A stretch of DNA of 64,000 nt from Candidatus Soleaferrea massiliensis AP7 (GCF_000820765.1 NZ_CCYH01000043.1:62001-126000), one strand, 5' to 3'. Counted from the stretch's first letter, positions 8,366 through 17,627 are shown. The notes: generated by a model from the letters alone, not told the origin. Numbers and translations: made by a program.

Positions 8366-8697
8366 AAATTGGGGTACCAGTAAAGATAGACTTCGGGAAC
8401 GTAAGCATCCGCTGCCAGCCATTCAGCCGCCCTGCCCAAAACAATTGCCGTCCGCAGACGGCCGAAGCGGATGAAGGGATATCAGAGGGGATTTTCAAGG
8501 GGGCCATCTGGCCATAAGCGGCACACTGCATGGCCCCCTTGAACGGCCTTTCTTGGTTACTTTTTTGGCCGGCAAAGAAGTAACGACCACATTGCCAAGT
8601 GTCACTTGGCAAACACCGCAATGCCGCTGCGGTATAGCCTCATTATGCGAAGGCTTCCTAGCCAACAGCATAAAAGCCGCCGCGTCACAGCGGCATA
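8366..8697 (-). repeat. Hairpin-array repeat, copy C (reverse)
   Basis: Two 5' modules, the outer one degraded. The core has one C-A mismatch in the GTTACTTCTTTG stem and a shortened loop CCGGC. The 14-bp TTCAAGGGGGCCAT stem is intact and the distal GGGGTACC is present. Its 5' end faces the terminator of the DUF1540 gene. Confidence 0.9.
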
Positions 8698-8813
8698 TCA
8701 CTCATACAGCCAGGATATCCGGCCAGACTGGATGAATCCACTGCCCACAGCGGTACAAAGGCCGCTTCGGATACAAATACGCCTTTCCAAACAATGTGTA
8801 AGATACACTCCGC

Positions 8814-8858
8814 AAAATAAGAAAAGAGGGGCCATCCGGCAGGACGGCCCCTCTTTTC
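8814..8858 (-). terminator. Terminator of the DUF1540 gene
   Basis: Perfect 13-bp stem GAAAAGAGGGGCC/GGCCCCTCTTTTC, followed on the minus strand by TTATTTT. It begins directly at the stop codon of the DUF1540 gene. Confidence 0.9.
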
Positions 8859-9062
8859 TTATTTTGCTTCGAAAGACATACAGTCGGTACATGGCTTGAC
8901 ACTCGGATGGCTCTCATGTGTTCCCACCTGAATGGCCTCAAGCGCACAATAGTCCTGGTCCTGACAGTGGTTTCTGCACGATACGACGGTGCAGCGGATG
9001 CAGTGGTTTGCACCACAGTAGCCTGTTTTCTGGTTCTTATTTTGAAGCGGATTGTTCAGCAT
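8859..9062 (-). CDS. DUF1540 domain-containing protein
   Basis: Sixty-seven residues with the DUF1540 cysteine array: CIRCTVVSC at 21-29, HCQDQDYC at 32-39, then AIQVG and CTDCMSFE near the C-terminus. The family is small, likely metal-binding, widespread in spore-forming Firmicutes, and of unknown function. GGAGGAG precedes the ATG at 9062; an extension to a start further upstream lacks any such site. Monocistronic with its own terminator. Confidence 0.88.
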   Translation of the reverse strand: MLNNPLQNKNQKTGYCGANHCIRCTVVSCRNHCQDQDYCALEAIQVGTHESHPSVKPCTDCMSFEAK

Positions 9063-9262
9063 TTTTTCTCCTCCATGATTCCCATCTGTACTGCGCGGAC
9101 AGATTTTTAAAATATGCTGCAAAGAACGCTTTCGGCAACCTGTTTTACGAAAAACCTGTCCGGTATTATTGTTGACCAAACCATATCGCTTATGAATTTC
9201 TTTTTTTTACAGAAAACCGCCAATTTCCAACCCAAAAATATATCATTTTTTTAAATCTTCTG

Positions 9263-9291
9263 TTTACATGTGTCAATTTTTATGTTAGAAT
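9263..9291 (+). promoter_or_regulatory. Sigma-A promoter of the GH31 gene
   Basis: -35 TTTACA (9263-9268), 17-bp spacer, -10 TAGAAT (9286-9291). Confidence 0.7.
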
Positions 9292-9316
9292 AATGAAGAA
9301 AGATAGACATCCGATG

Positions 9317-9330
9317 TGGAATGGTTTCCA
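9317..9330 (+). promoter_or_regulatory. cre-like operator (CcpA) downstream of the GH31 promoter
   Basis: TGGAATGGTTTCCA matches the catabolite-responsive-element consensus TGNAANCGNWNNCA with one mismatch (G for C at position 7) and has the expected dyad symmetry. It lies about 20-25 bases after the expected transcription start, a position that gives road-block repression. Suggests glucose repression of this glycosidase. Confidence 0.5.
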
Positions 9331-9362
9331 TATCGTGCCATGGCAAAAAAGGAGGATAAAAA

Positions 9363-12300
9363 TTGAAAACAAAAGGGCGAAAGATACTCAGCTTATTCCT
9401 GAGCCTCTGCATGAGCCTGACCGTCATTCCGGCGATATCATCCGCACCGACCGTACTGGCGGCAGACACCGGAATCGGCAGTTATGAATCCCACACCGAG
9501 GACGGCAACCTGATGACCTTCCAGTCCGGTGACGAAGAACTCCAGGTGGAGCTCTGCACCGACCGGATGGCACGCATCCAGCTTTCGGTGGACGGCAGCT
9601 ACCGCGGTGAGGACGAGCTGTACTACATGGTACAGAAAAACGAATGGCCGGCTGTCAGCAAAACGGTCAGCGACGAAGGCGGCTACATCAAAATCGCAAC
9701 CGATGAAATGGTCATCCGCGTACAGAAATCCCCCCTGCGTGTGCAGATGTATGAAAAGGATAACCTGACACTCATCAGCAAGGACACCGACGACACCGGC
9801 ATGTACTACAACAGGGATACCGGCGTCCGCGGCGTCAGAAAGGTGGAAGGCCCGGGCGGCGGCGGAATCTTCGGTTTCGGCACCGGCGAAAAGGGTCACA
9901 CCGAACAGCTCAACAAGTATGACAAGGATATCACCGACTTTGCTATGGACCACGGCCAGCTGATCGCTCCGTTCTACATGAGCACCGTCGGCTACGGCAT
10001 CTTCCTGAACACACTGGATCAGAACACCAAGTTCTTCAAGCGCGGCGGCGGCTTTGAGACGCGGGACTACCTCGATTACTTCTTCATCTACGGCCCCGAC
10101 TTCAAAACCATCCTGAACGAATATGCCGAGCTGACCGGACGCATGGAGCTTTACGGCAAGTGGGCGCACGGCTTTATGCTTTCGAAATACGGCAATGACA
10201 ACGCCACGCAGGATGAATTCATCGAATGGATCGAACGCCTGCGGAATGAAGACTATCCGTGCGACAGCTACGTGTTCGACTATGGCTGGCGCGGCGACAA
10301 GTGGAGCCCGCACAGATGGGATACCACCCGCTTCCCGGATCTCGAATCGATGTTCCAGCGGGCGGACGAGCTGGGCTTCAAGGTTGGACTGCACAACAAC
10401 AAGGGAACCCCGGAGGCCAAGGAGAACGAAAGCGATCCCACGAACAAAGGCGGCCGCTTCTGGATTCCGGAGGTCCGCGAGAAATGGGTCAACGCCCATA
10501 TGGATAACGTCATCAAGCCGGGCTACGGCGACTGGTTCTGGCCGGATGAATTCGACATCGCTGAAGGAAACACCCACTACAACTACATGCCGACCCTGTC
10601 CGCCAAGTACGTCTATGAGGCATGGCAGGCATATACCGACCAGTCCAGGCCGATGTTCATCACGCGCGGCAGCTACGCGGGCCAGCACTTCGCAACCGCG
10701 TGGTCCGGCGACATCCAGAACACCGTCAGCGAGATGGGCTACCAGATCGGCTACTCCTTAGATGCCGGACTTGTCGGCTACTGGAGCGTATCGAACGACC
10801 TCGGCGGCTTCATGAAGCGTCCGAGCAACAACCTGTATACCCGCTGGGTATCGGAATTCGGCGCCTGGAGCAGCATGATGCGCACCCACGGCCACGACGG
10901 CCGCGAACCCTGGACCTTCGACCAGACCGCGCAGGACACGCTGCGGCAGAACTTGAAGATCCGCTACAGCCTGTATCCGTACACCTATTCGCTGGCCTAT
11001 CAGGGCTACAGCGCGGGCGTGCCGATGATGCGCCCGATGCTCCTGGAGGACAACAACCAGAACAACCCGGACGCATGGGACCTCGACCGCCAGTACTATT
11101 ACGGCGACTGGTTCTTAGTCGCGCCCGCCCTTTCCGAGACCGACACCTCGGTCAAGGTCTGGCTCCCGGCGAACACAACCTGGTACAACTACTACACCGG
11201 CGGCCGTTATGAAGGCGGCGAAGAGGGCCGCACCATGCAGGTGAGCGCAAAGCTCGACGAGATCCCGGTCTATGTCAAGGCCGGCGCGATCGTGCCGATG
11301 GGACCGGATGTCGACTATGCGGATGAGAAGCCGCTCGACCCGTTGACACTGGACATCTACCCGAAGGGACACACCTCGTTCACCCTGTTTGAGGACGACG
11401 GCGAAACCCGTGAATATATCACCCAGGACGCATACGCGACCACCACCTTTGAGAGCATGCAGGACGGCAGCGACATCTCGTTCAAAATCAACGAACGCGC
11501 CTGCCCGAACCCGGACGTCTATCAGCCGGTGGAACGCTCCTACAACCTGAAATTCAACCACATCGAGACGCTGCGCGGCGCAACGGTCAACGGCACCCTG
11601 GTCGCACCGGTCGATACCCTCGACGCTTACAACGCAGCCGAGCAGGCCTGCTATTTAGATACCGAAAACAGCGTTGTCTATGTCAAAACCCCGGATACCG
11701 GCAAGGAAATCCTTGTCACGATCGACACCGACGGCATCGTGGAGCCGGATCTCGGCGCCGAAGAGGACATCCGTGTCACTGAGATCAACCCGGGCGACCT
11801 GTTTGAGATGGAAGAAGCGGAGCTGATCCCGAACGACTTCAACCATGTCCGCGTTGCAACCGACCATGCCGGCTACACTGGAAGCGGCTTTGTCGCGGGC
11901 TACAAGCAGGTCGGCGATACCGCTCAGTTCAACGTCGATATCAAGAAGGGCGGCAACTACGACCTCGTGCTGCGCTGCGGCAGCGGCAAGAAAAATACCG
12001 CCGGACACCCTGAATACGACAATTCCCCGCGTCAGGGCGCTTTGTATGTCAACGGCCAGAAGGTCAAGGACATCAATATTCCTGTCAAGGATTCCTGGAA
12101 GGAATGGTTCGAATACGCGATTGAGGACGTCAAGCTGTCCACCGGCGTCAACCAGATCAAGGTCGTATCCGAGGGCAGCGTCAACCCCGGCAACTTCAAC
12201 CTCGACTCGATGCGCTTCGACTACATCCTCAACACCGTCAGCGCCTATGGACGGATAGAAGCGGAGTCCGCCAGCGAACGAAACGGCATCGACATCAAAA

Positions 12301-13889
12301 AGGGATGCAGCGACGGCGGCGACGCGCTCAACCACATCGAGAACGGCGACTGGGCCAAATTCAGCGACGTGGACTTTGGCGAAGGCGGACTGACCGGCTT
12401 CGAAGCGCGTTATGCGGCCGGCCTGCAGGGCGGCACCCTGGAAGTCTGGGTCGACTCGATGGCCGACCAGCGCGCAGTGGAGCTGAAGCTTGAACCCACC
12501 GGCGACTGGAATACCTGGAAGACGGCCAGCACCTCCGAATTACAGAATATCACCGGCATTCACGATATCTATATCAAGTTTGTCAACGAAGAAACCACCA
12601 GTTCGATCTGCGACTTCAACTGGTTCCGGTTTATTGCCCCGGAAATTGTCGTGCACGACGCATCCAAGAGGATTGAAGCCGAAACGGCCGACGTCCGCGA
12701 GGGCATCGACATCAAGAAAAACAGCGGCGACGACAGCACCGGCGCGCTCAACCACATCGAAAACGGCGACTGGGCGATGTTCCAGTATGTCGACTTCGGC
12801 GCGGGCACGCTGGACGGCGTGCAGGTGCGCTATGCGGCCGGTCTGCAGGGCGGTACGCTGGAGCTGCGGCTCGACACTCCGGACGGACAGAAGATCGCGG
12901 ATGTTGCGCTCGACCCGACCGGCAGCTGGAACACCTGGAAGACCGTCAAGGCGGCCTGCGAAAAGGTGACCGGCGTGCACAAGCTCTATCTCAGCTTTGT
13001 CGGCGAAGGCGCCGGCTCGATCTGCGATATGAACTGGCTGCAGTTCGTCGTGCGGGACCCCGACGCGTTTACCAAGATTGAAGCCGAAACGGCCAAAGAA
13101 CGCAGCGGCATCGACCTCATCAGCAAGAACAGCGACGACGGCACCGGCGCGCTCAACCACATCGAGAACGGCGACTGGGCGCGGTTTGCAAACATCGACT
13201 TCGACGCAAAGACCGCAAACGGCATCGAGATGCGCTACACGGCGGGCCTGCAGGGCGGAACCGCTGAGATCTATCTCGATTCGCTGGACGGACAGAAGAT
13301 TGCCACCGTTCCCATCACCTCCACCGGCGCGTGGACGGTCTGGAACACCGCGAAGGCTGCCTGCGAAGCGGTCACCGGCGTCCATGACGTCTATATCAAA
13401 TTTGTCAACGAAACGACCACCAAATCCATCTGCGACCTGAACTGGATTCGGTTTGCCGACGACTATGTACAGCCGGTCATCGAACCGGACGACGAAGCGC
13501 TGAACCTTGAAGACGGCATCCTGTACGGGCTTTCCGCCGAGACGACCGTTTCCGAACTTTCCGGCATGCTCAAAGCCGTGCCGAACGCGGAGTTTGCCGT
13601 GCTGAACGCTTCCGGCGAGAAGCTCGCGGACGATGCGTTTGCAGGCACCGGCTGCACGCTGCAGCTGCTTGTGGGCGGCGCGGTCGTGGATGAAGCCGTT
13701 CTGTGCGTGCTGGGCGACGTCACCTCCGACGGAGTCCTCGGCGTCGGCGACCTGCTGTCGATCAAAGCCGATATCCTGGGCAAAGCTCCATTGGACGGCG
13801 TATACAAGACGGCAGCCGACTATGACGGCAACGGAAAGGTCAACGTTTTGGACCTGCTGAAGGTCAAGCTGGCCATCCTGGGCGCCTGA
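9363..13889 (+). CDS. Secreted GH31 glycoside hydrolase with CBM35-like, three CBM6-like and dockerin domains
   Basis: A 1508-residue secreted enzyme starting at TTG 9363 (AAGGAGGAT seven bases upstream). A signal peptide spans about 1-33. The GH31 module follows to about 660, with probable nucleophile D395 in WFWPDEFD and acid/base D450 in AWSGDIQNT, then a DUF5110-type domain (about 640-720). A CBM35-like domain (about 805-955), three tandem CBM6-like repeats (about 962-1090, 1103-1227, 1237-1364), a linker domain and a type I dockerin (about 1449-1508, two DxxxDG-type loops) complete it. GH31 enzymes cleave alpha-glycosides; the WPDEFD nucleophile segment is not the usual alpha-glucosidase form. 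An alpha-N-acetylgalactosaminidase or other host-glycan activity is possible but unproven. The dockerin implies attachment to a cohesin scaffold encoded elsewhere. Confidence 0.93.
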   Translation: MKTKGRKILSLFLSLCMSLTVIPAISSAPTVLAADTGIGSYESHTEDGNLMTFQSGDEELQVELCTDRMARIQLSVDGSYRGEDELYYMVQKNEWPAVSKTVSDEGGYIKIATDEMVIRVQKSPLRVQMYEKDNLTLISKDTDDTGMYYNRDTGVRGVRKVEGPGGGGIFGFGTGEKGHTEQLNKYDKDITDFAMDHGQLIAPFYMSTVGYGIFLNTLDQNTKFFKRGGGFETRDYLDYFFIYGPDFKTILNEYAELTGRMELYGKWAHGFMLSKYGNDNATQDEFIEWIERLRNEDYPCDSYVFDYGWRGDKWSPHRWDTTRFPDLESMFQRADELGFKVGLHNNKGTPEAKENESDPTNKGGRFWIPEVREKWVNAHMDNVIKPGYGDWFWPDEFDIAEGNTHYNYMPTLSAKYVYEAWQAYTDQSRPMFITRGSYAGQHFATAWSGDIQNTVSEMGYQIGYSLDAGLVGYWSVSNDLGGFMKRPSNNLYTRWVSEFGAWSSMMRTHGHDGREPWTFDQTAQDTLRQNLKIRYSLYPYTYSLAYQGYSAGVPMMRPMLLEDNNQNNPDAWDLDRQYYYGDWFLVAPALSETDTSVKVWLPANTTWYNYYTGGRYEGGEEGRTMQVSAKLDEIPVYVKAGAIVPMGPDVDYADEKPLDPLTLDIYPKGHTSFTLFEDDGETREYITQDAYATTTFESMQDGSDISFKINERACPNPDVYQPVERSYNLKFNHIETLRGATVNGTLVAPVDTLDAYNAAEQACYLDTENSVVYVKTPDTGKEILVTIDTDGIVEPDLGAEEDIRVTEINPGDLFEMEEAELIPNDFNHVRVATDHAGYTGSGFVAGYKQVGDTAQFNVDIKKGGNYDLVLRCGSGKKNTAGHPEYDNSPRQGALYVNGQKVKDINIPVKDSWKEWFEYAIEDVKLSTGVNQIKVVSEGSVNPGNFNLDSMRFDYILNTVSAYGRIEAESASERNGIDIKKGCSDGGDALNHIENGDWAKFSDVDFGEGGLTGFEARYAAGLQGGTLEVWVDSMADQRAVELKLEPTGDWNTWKTASTSELQNITGIHDIYIKFVNEETTSSICDFNWFRFIAPEIVVHDASKRIEAETADVREGIDIKKNSGDDSTGALNHIENGDWAMFQYVDFGAGTLDGVQVRYAAGLQGGTLELRLDTPDGQKIADVALDPTGSWNTWKTVKAACEKVTGVHKLYLSFVGEGAGSICDMNWLQFVVRDPDAFTKIEAETAKERSGIDLISKNSDDGTGALNHIENGDWARFANIDFDAKTANGIEMRYTAGLQGGTAEIYLDSLDGQKIATVPITSTGAWTVWNTAKAACEAVTGVHDVYIKFVNETTTKSICDLNWIRFADDYVQPVIEPDDEALNLEDGILYGLSAETTVSELSGMLKAVPNAEFAVLNASGEKLADDAFAGTGCTLQLLVGGAVVDEAVLCVLGDVTSDGVLGVGDLLSIKADILGKAPLDGVYKTAADYDGNGKVNVLDLLKVKLAILGA

Positions 13890-13954
13890 ACGATGTTTCC
13901 CCGTGGGACGCATCCCATCTTATATGACAGGACATCCTGGCATTGACATAAATC

Positions 13955-13998
13955 AAATAAGGAAGCGGAGATTCTCTCGAGTCTCCGCTTCCTTATTT
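13955..13998 (+). terminator. Terminator of the GH31 gene
   Basis: Stem AAATAAGGAAGCGGAGA/TCTCCGCTTCCTTATTT of 17 bp. Confidence 0.85.
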
Positions 13999-14525
13999 GC
14001 AGCATCAGTGAAAACAAACCATCGGCTATGCCGGTGAGAATAAGAAGCTGCCGCTTTCAGCTGGAATGAAACAATGACAACAACAATTTTGCTCAGAATG
14101 AAAAGCTGTGGGATACGACTGCTTCAGCAGCTGCAGCGCGTGCGATGCAAATGGCGGTTTTTCAGTGCCTCTTGAGAGACGAACCGGTATAATGCCCTTC
14201 CCGAACCGGTGCATGCTGCCAGTTCAACCGATGGTTTTGGTTCCGCGCCATGCCAGCGTCAGAATCAACGCACATCAGGAACGCGCCTGTACAGGATCTG
14301 CAAGTCCGCAATCAAGGCCCCTCTGTCCCCCGCGGCTGTCTTGCCCGCATTCCCCATATGTGCGCATATTTGACAGTCCCACACCATATCTTTCTATGAA
14401 AACGGGCCGATGAAGGTCACGAAAGATGTTCCGGACTATGCCGTCCGCCTGTGCTGTACAGGCAGTGCACCATCAAGATAAAATGCTGAAATCAGGGAGT
14501 TTTAGAAAGATTTCAAAATTTCCAG
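13999..14525. other. Intergenic stretch with no supported gene
   Basis: About 530 bp between the GH31 terminator and the next promoter. A 101-codon open frame (14108-14413) has no ribosome binding site or recognisable domain and is not called. No repeat or RNA gene seen. Confidence 0.5.
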
Positions 14526-14554
14526 TTGAAAAATGTCGCAAAGTATGGTAAAAT
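14526..14554 (+). promoter_or_regulatory. Promoter of the DUF2752 gene
   Basis: -35 TTGAAA (14526-14531) and -10 TAAAAT (14549-14554), 17-bp spacing. Confidence 0.7.
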
Positions 14555-14599
14555 ACACTTAAAATTTATGACTATAATTTGAACGCGGAGGGTGTTGGA

Positions 14600-15115
14600 T
14601 TGTCCAATCGTCAAGAACCATCTGTTTCCCGCCAGCAGACTGCCGGCACGCATGGTGCGGGTTCTGCCGGGAACGGAGAAATCCCCCAAAAAACGCCTCT
14701 GAGCGGTCGGATGTGGTTCCGTATCCTGATTGGCGTCTCGCTGCCGCTCCTGTTTGCGGCGGGAGCCGTCTACCTGTATTTATACCGCAGCCCGTTCCCC
14801 TGCGTCTTTCACGAGCTGACCGGGCTTTACTGCCCCGGCTGCGGCGCGGGACGCGCGGCATACAGCATCCTGCATCTGGACCTTCTGCGGGCGCTCGGTT
14901 TTAACGCGCTTTTTGTACTGGCAACGCCTTTTTTGGCATATTATTTTTTAAAGATTTATCTGAAAATTGTGACCGGCAGGGATCTGCTCCCGCTCTTTCG
15001 GGTGACGGTCAGGCAGTATTCCATCGCGGTCCTCATCATTCTGGTATTTACGATCCTGCGCAACATCCCCGTTTTCCCGTTCAGCCTGCTGGCGCCGGGA
15101 TCGCTCTTTGCTTAA
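14600..15115 (+). CDS. DUF2752 domain-containing membrane protein
   Basis: About 171 residues with a Ser/Gln-rich cytosolic N-terminus, a hydrophobic segment from about residue 40, and the DUF2752 signature FPCVFHELTGLYCPGCGAGR with its CPGCG motif. Further hydrophobic segments follow. The family is uncharacterised and often sits beside zinc-ribbon membrane proteins, as here. GGAGG eight bases upstream favours the TTG at 14600 over an earlier in-frame TTG. It may share a transcript with the next gene, 63 bp downstream. Confidence 0.85.
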   Translation: MSNRQEPSVSRQQTAGTHGAGSAGNGEIPQKTPLSGRMWFRILIGVSLPLLFAAGAVYLYLYRSPFPCVFHELTGLYCPGCGAGRAAYSILHLDLLRALGFNALFVLATPFLAYYFLKIYLKIVTGRDLLPLFRVTVRQYSIAVLIILVFTILRNIPVFPFSLLAPGSLFA

Positions 15116-15178
15116 AATTACCGCTTTGGTATTTTTAATAGATTTATCTAAAGGTTAGATTTTGAAGGAGGAGAAAAA

Positions 15179-15664
15179 ATGGCAATCTGTAACAAATGTG
15201 GATCTCAGGTCGAGGACGGCAGTACCTTCTGCCCCAACTGCGGCAGCCAGATGATGGACAACGCGCAGTTCCAGAACGGACCTGATCTCAGCAAGCAGCA
15301 GACCCCGCCACCGCCACCCCCGCCACAGTATAACAATCAATACAATCCGAATGCGCAGTACAACGCGTACAACCAGCAGCAGCCAGCACAGCCGCCGGTC
15401 AGCATGACAGGCATGCTGGTTTGGGCAATTCTGAACACCCTGTTCTGCTGCCTGCCGTTCGGTATCGTCGCCATTGTCATGTCGGCCAAAATCAACAGTG
15501 CCATGAGCTATGAAGAAGCGAGAATGGCTTATGACAGCGCAAAAAAATGGAATCTGGTCGCAACCATTGTCGGTGCCGCGGTCGTTATCCTGTACTTTAT
15601 TCTGGTGTTTGTTGGTGTATTCTCATTCGCCAATATTGTAGGCAGCTACGACTATTACTATTGA
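15179..15664 (+). CDS. Zinc-ribbon plus CD225/dispanin-like membrane protein
   Basis: 161 residues. An N-terminal zinc ribbon CNKCG..CPNCG (residues 4-22) is followed by a Pro/Gln/Asn/Tyr-rich linker with seven consecutive prolines. Two membrane segments then carry the CD225-like run around CCLPFGIVAIVMSAKIN, ending in a Tyr-rich tail. CD225/dispanin-like proteins are small tail-side membrane proteins of unknown bacterial function. AAGGAGGAG before the ATG is excellent. A second zinc-ribbon membrane gene of similar plan lies inside the hydrogenase operon 2.4 kb downstream. Confidence 0.85.
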   Translation: MAICNKCGSQVEDGSTFCPNCGSQMMDNAQFQNGPDLSKQQTPPPPPPPQYNNQYNPNAQYNAYNQQQPAQPPVSMTGMLVWAILNTLFCCLPFGIVAIVMSAKINSAMSYEEARMAYDSAKKWNLVATIVGAAVVILYFILVFVGVFSFANIVGSYDYYY

Positions 15665-15705
15665 TCCCGCTCCCCGGAGATGGTTCTCCCGGGACTACAT
15701 AGCTT

Positions 15706-15737
15706 CGGGCAGACAGGCGTGTCTGCCCGATTTTCAC
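15706..15737 (+). terminator. Terminator after the CD225-like gene
   Basis: Perfect stem CGGGCAGACA/TGTCTGCCCG followed by ATTTTC. Confidence 0.8.
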
Positions 15738-15849
15738 AATACCGCGCCGCCTTTGACAGCGCTCCCCTTTCTTTTCTCATAAAGTTGGGGAATCGCGGGA
15801 GATTTTGGCGGTTTGGTGCAAAAAAAGAAGAATTAATTGTTTAAACTTA

Positions 15850-15878
15850 TAGACAATGAAAATTCTTTTTGATATAAT
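15850..15878 (+). promoter_or_regulatory. Promoter of the hydrogenase operon
   Basis: -35 TAGACA (15850-15855) and -10 TATAAT (15873-15878), spacing 17. The first gene starts about 260 bases downstream, so the operon has a long leader. Confidence 0.75.
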
Positions 15879-15884
15879 TTTATT

Positions 15885-16143
15885 CATAGTACGCAACTTC
15901 GAAATTTAACAGCTGAAGGATTTTACGGGATCTGTCCCAGAGGGGGGACTGCTTCCGTTTTTCATTGCGCAAACGGGGTGCACAAAGGTTTTGTCTCCGT
16001 GCGCGTTTTTTCATCCTTTCCGAAAGAATTTCAGCGTATGACATTTGGTTTTGCTTATGTCCTAACAAAAACGGGGGAAACCCGCGCTTCATAAAATCCG
16101 GCCTTTTTTCGGTTTTTTATGAAAAAATGTTTAAGGGAGGTCA
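15885..16143 (+). promoter_or_regulatory. Long leader of the hydrogenase operon with terminator-like hairpin (candidate attenuator)
   Basis: The leader holds GGGA/TCCC-rich pairing near 15930-15955. A bulged hairpin at 15967-16005 (arms GCGCA-AA-CGG and CCGTGCGC, inner ACAAA/TTTGT) is followed by six T at 16006-16011. That is the form of an intrinsic terminator inside a 5' UTR, so transcription could be controlled by an RNA switch or a binding protein. I recognise no known riboswitch class. Confidence 0.5.
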
Positions 16144-16650
16144 ATGTTTAAAATGGCTAATGTGAAGACAAGCGTTCCGTTTAACGGAACAAAAGAGCAG
16201 GAAGAACAGCTCATGAAGGTCATTGAAAATTTGAAGGATGAAAAAGGCGCGCTGATGCCGATCCTTCAGCAGGCGCAGGATATTTACGGATATCTTCCGC
16301 TCGAGGTCCAGAAAAAAATCTCTTTGGAAACCGGTATCCCGCTTGAGGAGATTTACGGCGTCGTCACCTTCTATTCGCAGTTCTCTCTGAATCCGAAGGG
16401 CCAGTATAAGATTTCCGTCTGCCTTGGAACCGCCTGTTATGTCAAGGGTTCCGGCGACATCTTCGAGGAGCTCAGCAAGAAGCTCGGCATCCAGAACGGC
16501 GAATGTACGTCGGACGGCAAGTTCTCGCTGGAAGCATGCCGCTGCATCGGCGCATGCGGACTGGCTCCGGTTCTGACCGTCAACGAGGACGTTTACGGCC
16601 GCCTGACCGTGGACGATGTCGACCACATCCTCGAAAAATACGCCGGCTAA
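16144..16650 (+). CDS. NuoE-like [2Fe-2S] subunit of the NAD(P)-linked [FeFe]-hydrogenase (HydC/HndA type)
   Basis: 168 residues of the thioredoxin-like 24-kDa NuoE family. An N-terminal helical part ends in GVVTFYSQFSLNPKG, then the four cluster cysteines appear in CLGTACYVKGS and CRCIGACGLAP. In HydABC/HndABCD enzymes this subunit relays electrons between the flavin subunit and the rest of the complex. GGGAGG ends three bases before ATG 16144 and twelve before ATG 16153, so the exact start is uncertain by three residues. First gene of a six-gene operon. Confidence 0.93.
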   Translation: MFKMANVKTSVPFNGTKEQEEQLMKVIENLKDEKGALMPILQQAQDIYGYLPLEVQKKISLETGIPLEEIYGVVTFYSQFSLNPKGQYKISVCLGTACYVKGSGDIFEELSKKLGIQNGECTSDGKFSLEACRCIGACGLAPVLTVNEDVYGRLTVDDVDHILEKYAG

Positions 16651-16659
16651 GAACCGATT

Positions 16660-17217
16660 ATGATGCAGGAAATATCGCTGAATGTCCTGGACGTCGCGCA
16701 GAACAGCGTGTCCGCCAAGGCCACGCTGATCGAAATCGGCGTTATGGAGACATCGGCGCACGAAATGACCGTGCACATCACGGACAACGGCTGCGGCATG
16801 ACCGGGGAACAGGTCAAAAGCGTCGTGGATCCGTTCTACACCACCAGGACGACCCGCAAGGTCGGGCTCGGCGTGCCGTTCTTCAAGATGGGCGCTGAGA
16901 TGACCGGCGGAAGCTTCTCGATTGACTCAACGGTCGGCGCCGGCACCACCGTGAAGGCCGTCTACCGGACGGACCACATTGACTGCATGCCGCTTGGCGA
17001 CATCAATGAGACGATCGTCACCCTGGTGTCCTGCAATCCGCAGATCGACTTCGTATATACGCGTTCCTACGACGGGGAATCGTTTGTCATGGACACACGG
17101 CAGTTCCGCGAAGTGCTGGGAGGCGTTCAGCTCAACGAACCCGAAGTGATCTCGTTTCTGCGCGGCTTTCTGATAGAAAACACAGCGGAGCTTCTGCAGA
17201 ACAAAGGCGAAGCGTAA
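16660..17217 (+). CDS. GHKL ATP-binding protein of the hydrogenase operon
   Basis: 185 residues with a histidine-kinase-like ATPase fold: N-box DVAQNSVSAKAT, G1 box ITDNGCGMTG, F-box-like DPFYTTRTTRKVGLG and a second glycine motif. There is no dimerisation/phosphoacceptor domain, so it is more like an anti-sigma or sensor ATPase fragment than a full kinase. Genes of this type recur between the NuoE-like and NuoF-like genes of clostridial hydrogenase operons; their role is unknown. It starts nine bases after the previous stop. Confidence 0.85.
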   Translation: MMQEISLNVLDVAQNSVSAKATLIEIGVMETSAHEMTVHITDNGCGMTGEQVKSVVDPFYTTRTTRKVGLGVPFFKMGAEMTGGSFSIDSTVGAGTTVKAVYRTDHIDCMPLGDINETIVTLVSCNPQIDFVYTRSYDGESFVMDTRQFREVLGGVQLNEPEVISFLRGFLIENTAELLQNKGEA

Positions 17218-17248
17218 AGAAAACTATAGATATGGGGGTACATATTCC

Positions 17249-17617
17249 ATGAAAAGTTTGGCTGAATTACAGGCTATTAAAGAAAAAATGCAGAATAAAG
17301 TCGGCATCCGTGAAGAGAGCGGCGACAACATCCGCGTTGTTGTCGGCATGGCGACCTGCGGCATCGCTGCCGGCGCGCGCCCGGTTTTGACCGCCTTCAC
17401 CGATGAGGTCGAAAAGAGGAACCTTCAGAATGTCACCGTCTCCCAGACCGGATGCATCGGCATCTGCCAGTACGAGCCGGTTGTCGAGATCTTCGAACAG
17501 GGCAAGGAGAAGGTTACCTATGTCAAGATGACCCCGGAAAAAGTGGCAAAGATCGTCACCGACCATCTGGTCAACGGCAATGTCGTGTCGGAGTACACCA
17601 TTGGATCGGTAAAATAA
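17249..17617 (+). CDS. [2Fe-2S] ferredoxin-domain subunit (HndB-like)
   Basis: 122 residues of the thioredoxin-like [2Fe-2S] ferredoxin family. Cluster ligands appear in MATCGIAAGA and TGCIGICQYEP. Matches the small HndB-type protein of NADP-reducing hydrogenase operons, likely an electron relay subunit. Its start follows the ATPase gene by 31 bases. Confidence 0.9.
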   Translation: MKSLAELQAIKEKMQNKVGIREESGDNIRVVVGMATCGIAAGARPVLTAFTDEVEKRNLQNVTVSQTGCIGICQYEPVVEIFEQGKEKVTYVKMTPEKVAKIVTDHLVNGNVVSEYTIGSVK

Positions 17618-17627
17618 GGAGGATACT

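Noticed and set aside
14108..14413. 101-codon plus-strand frame
   Set aside because: No start signal and a composition unlike a real protein (excess Cys, Pro, Ser, Arg).
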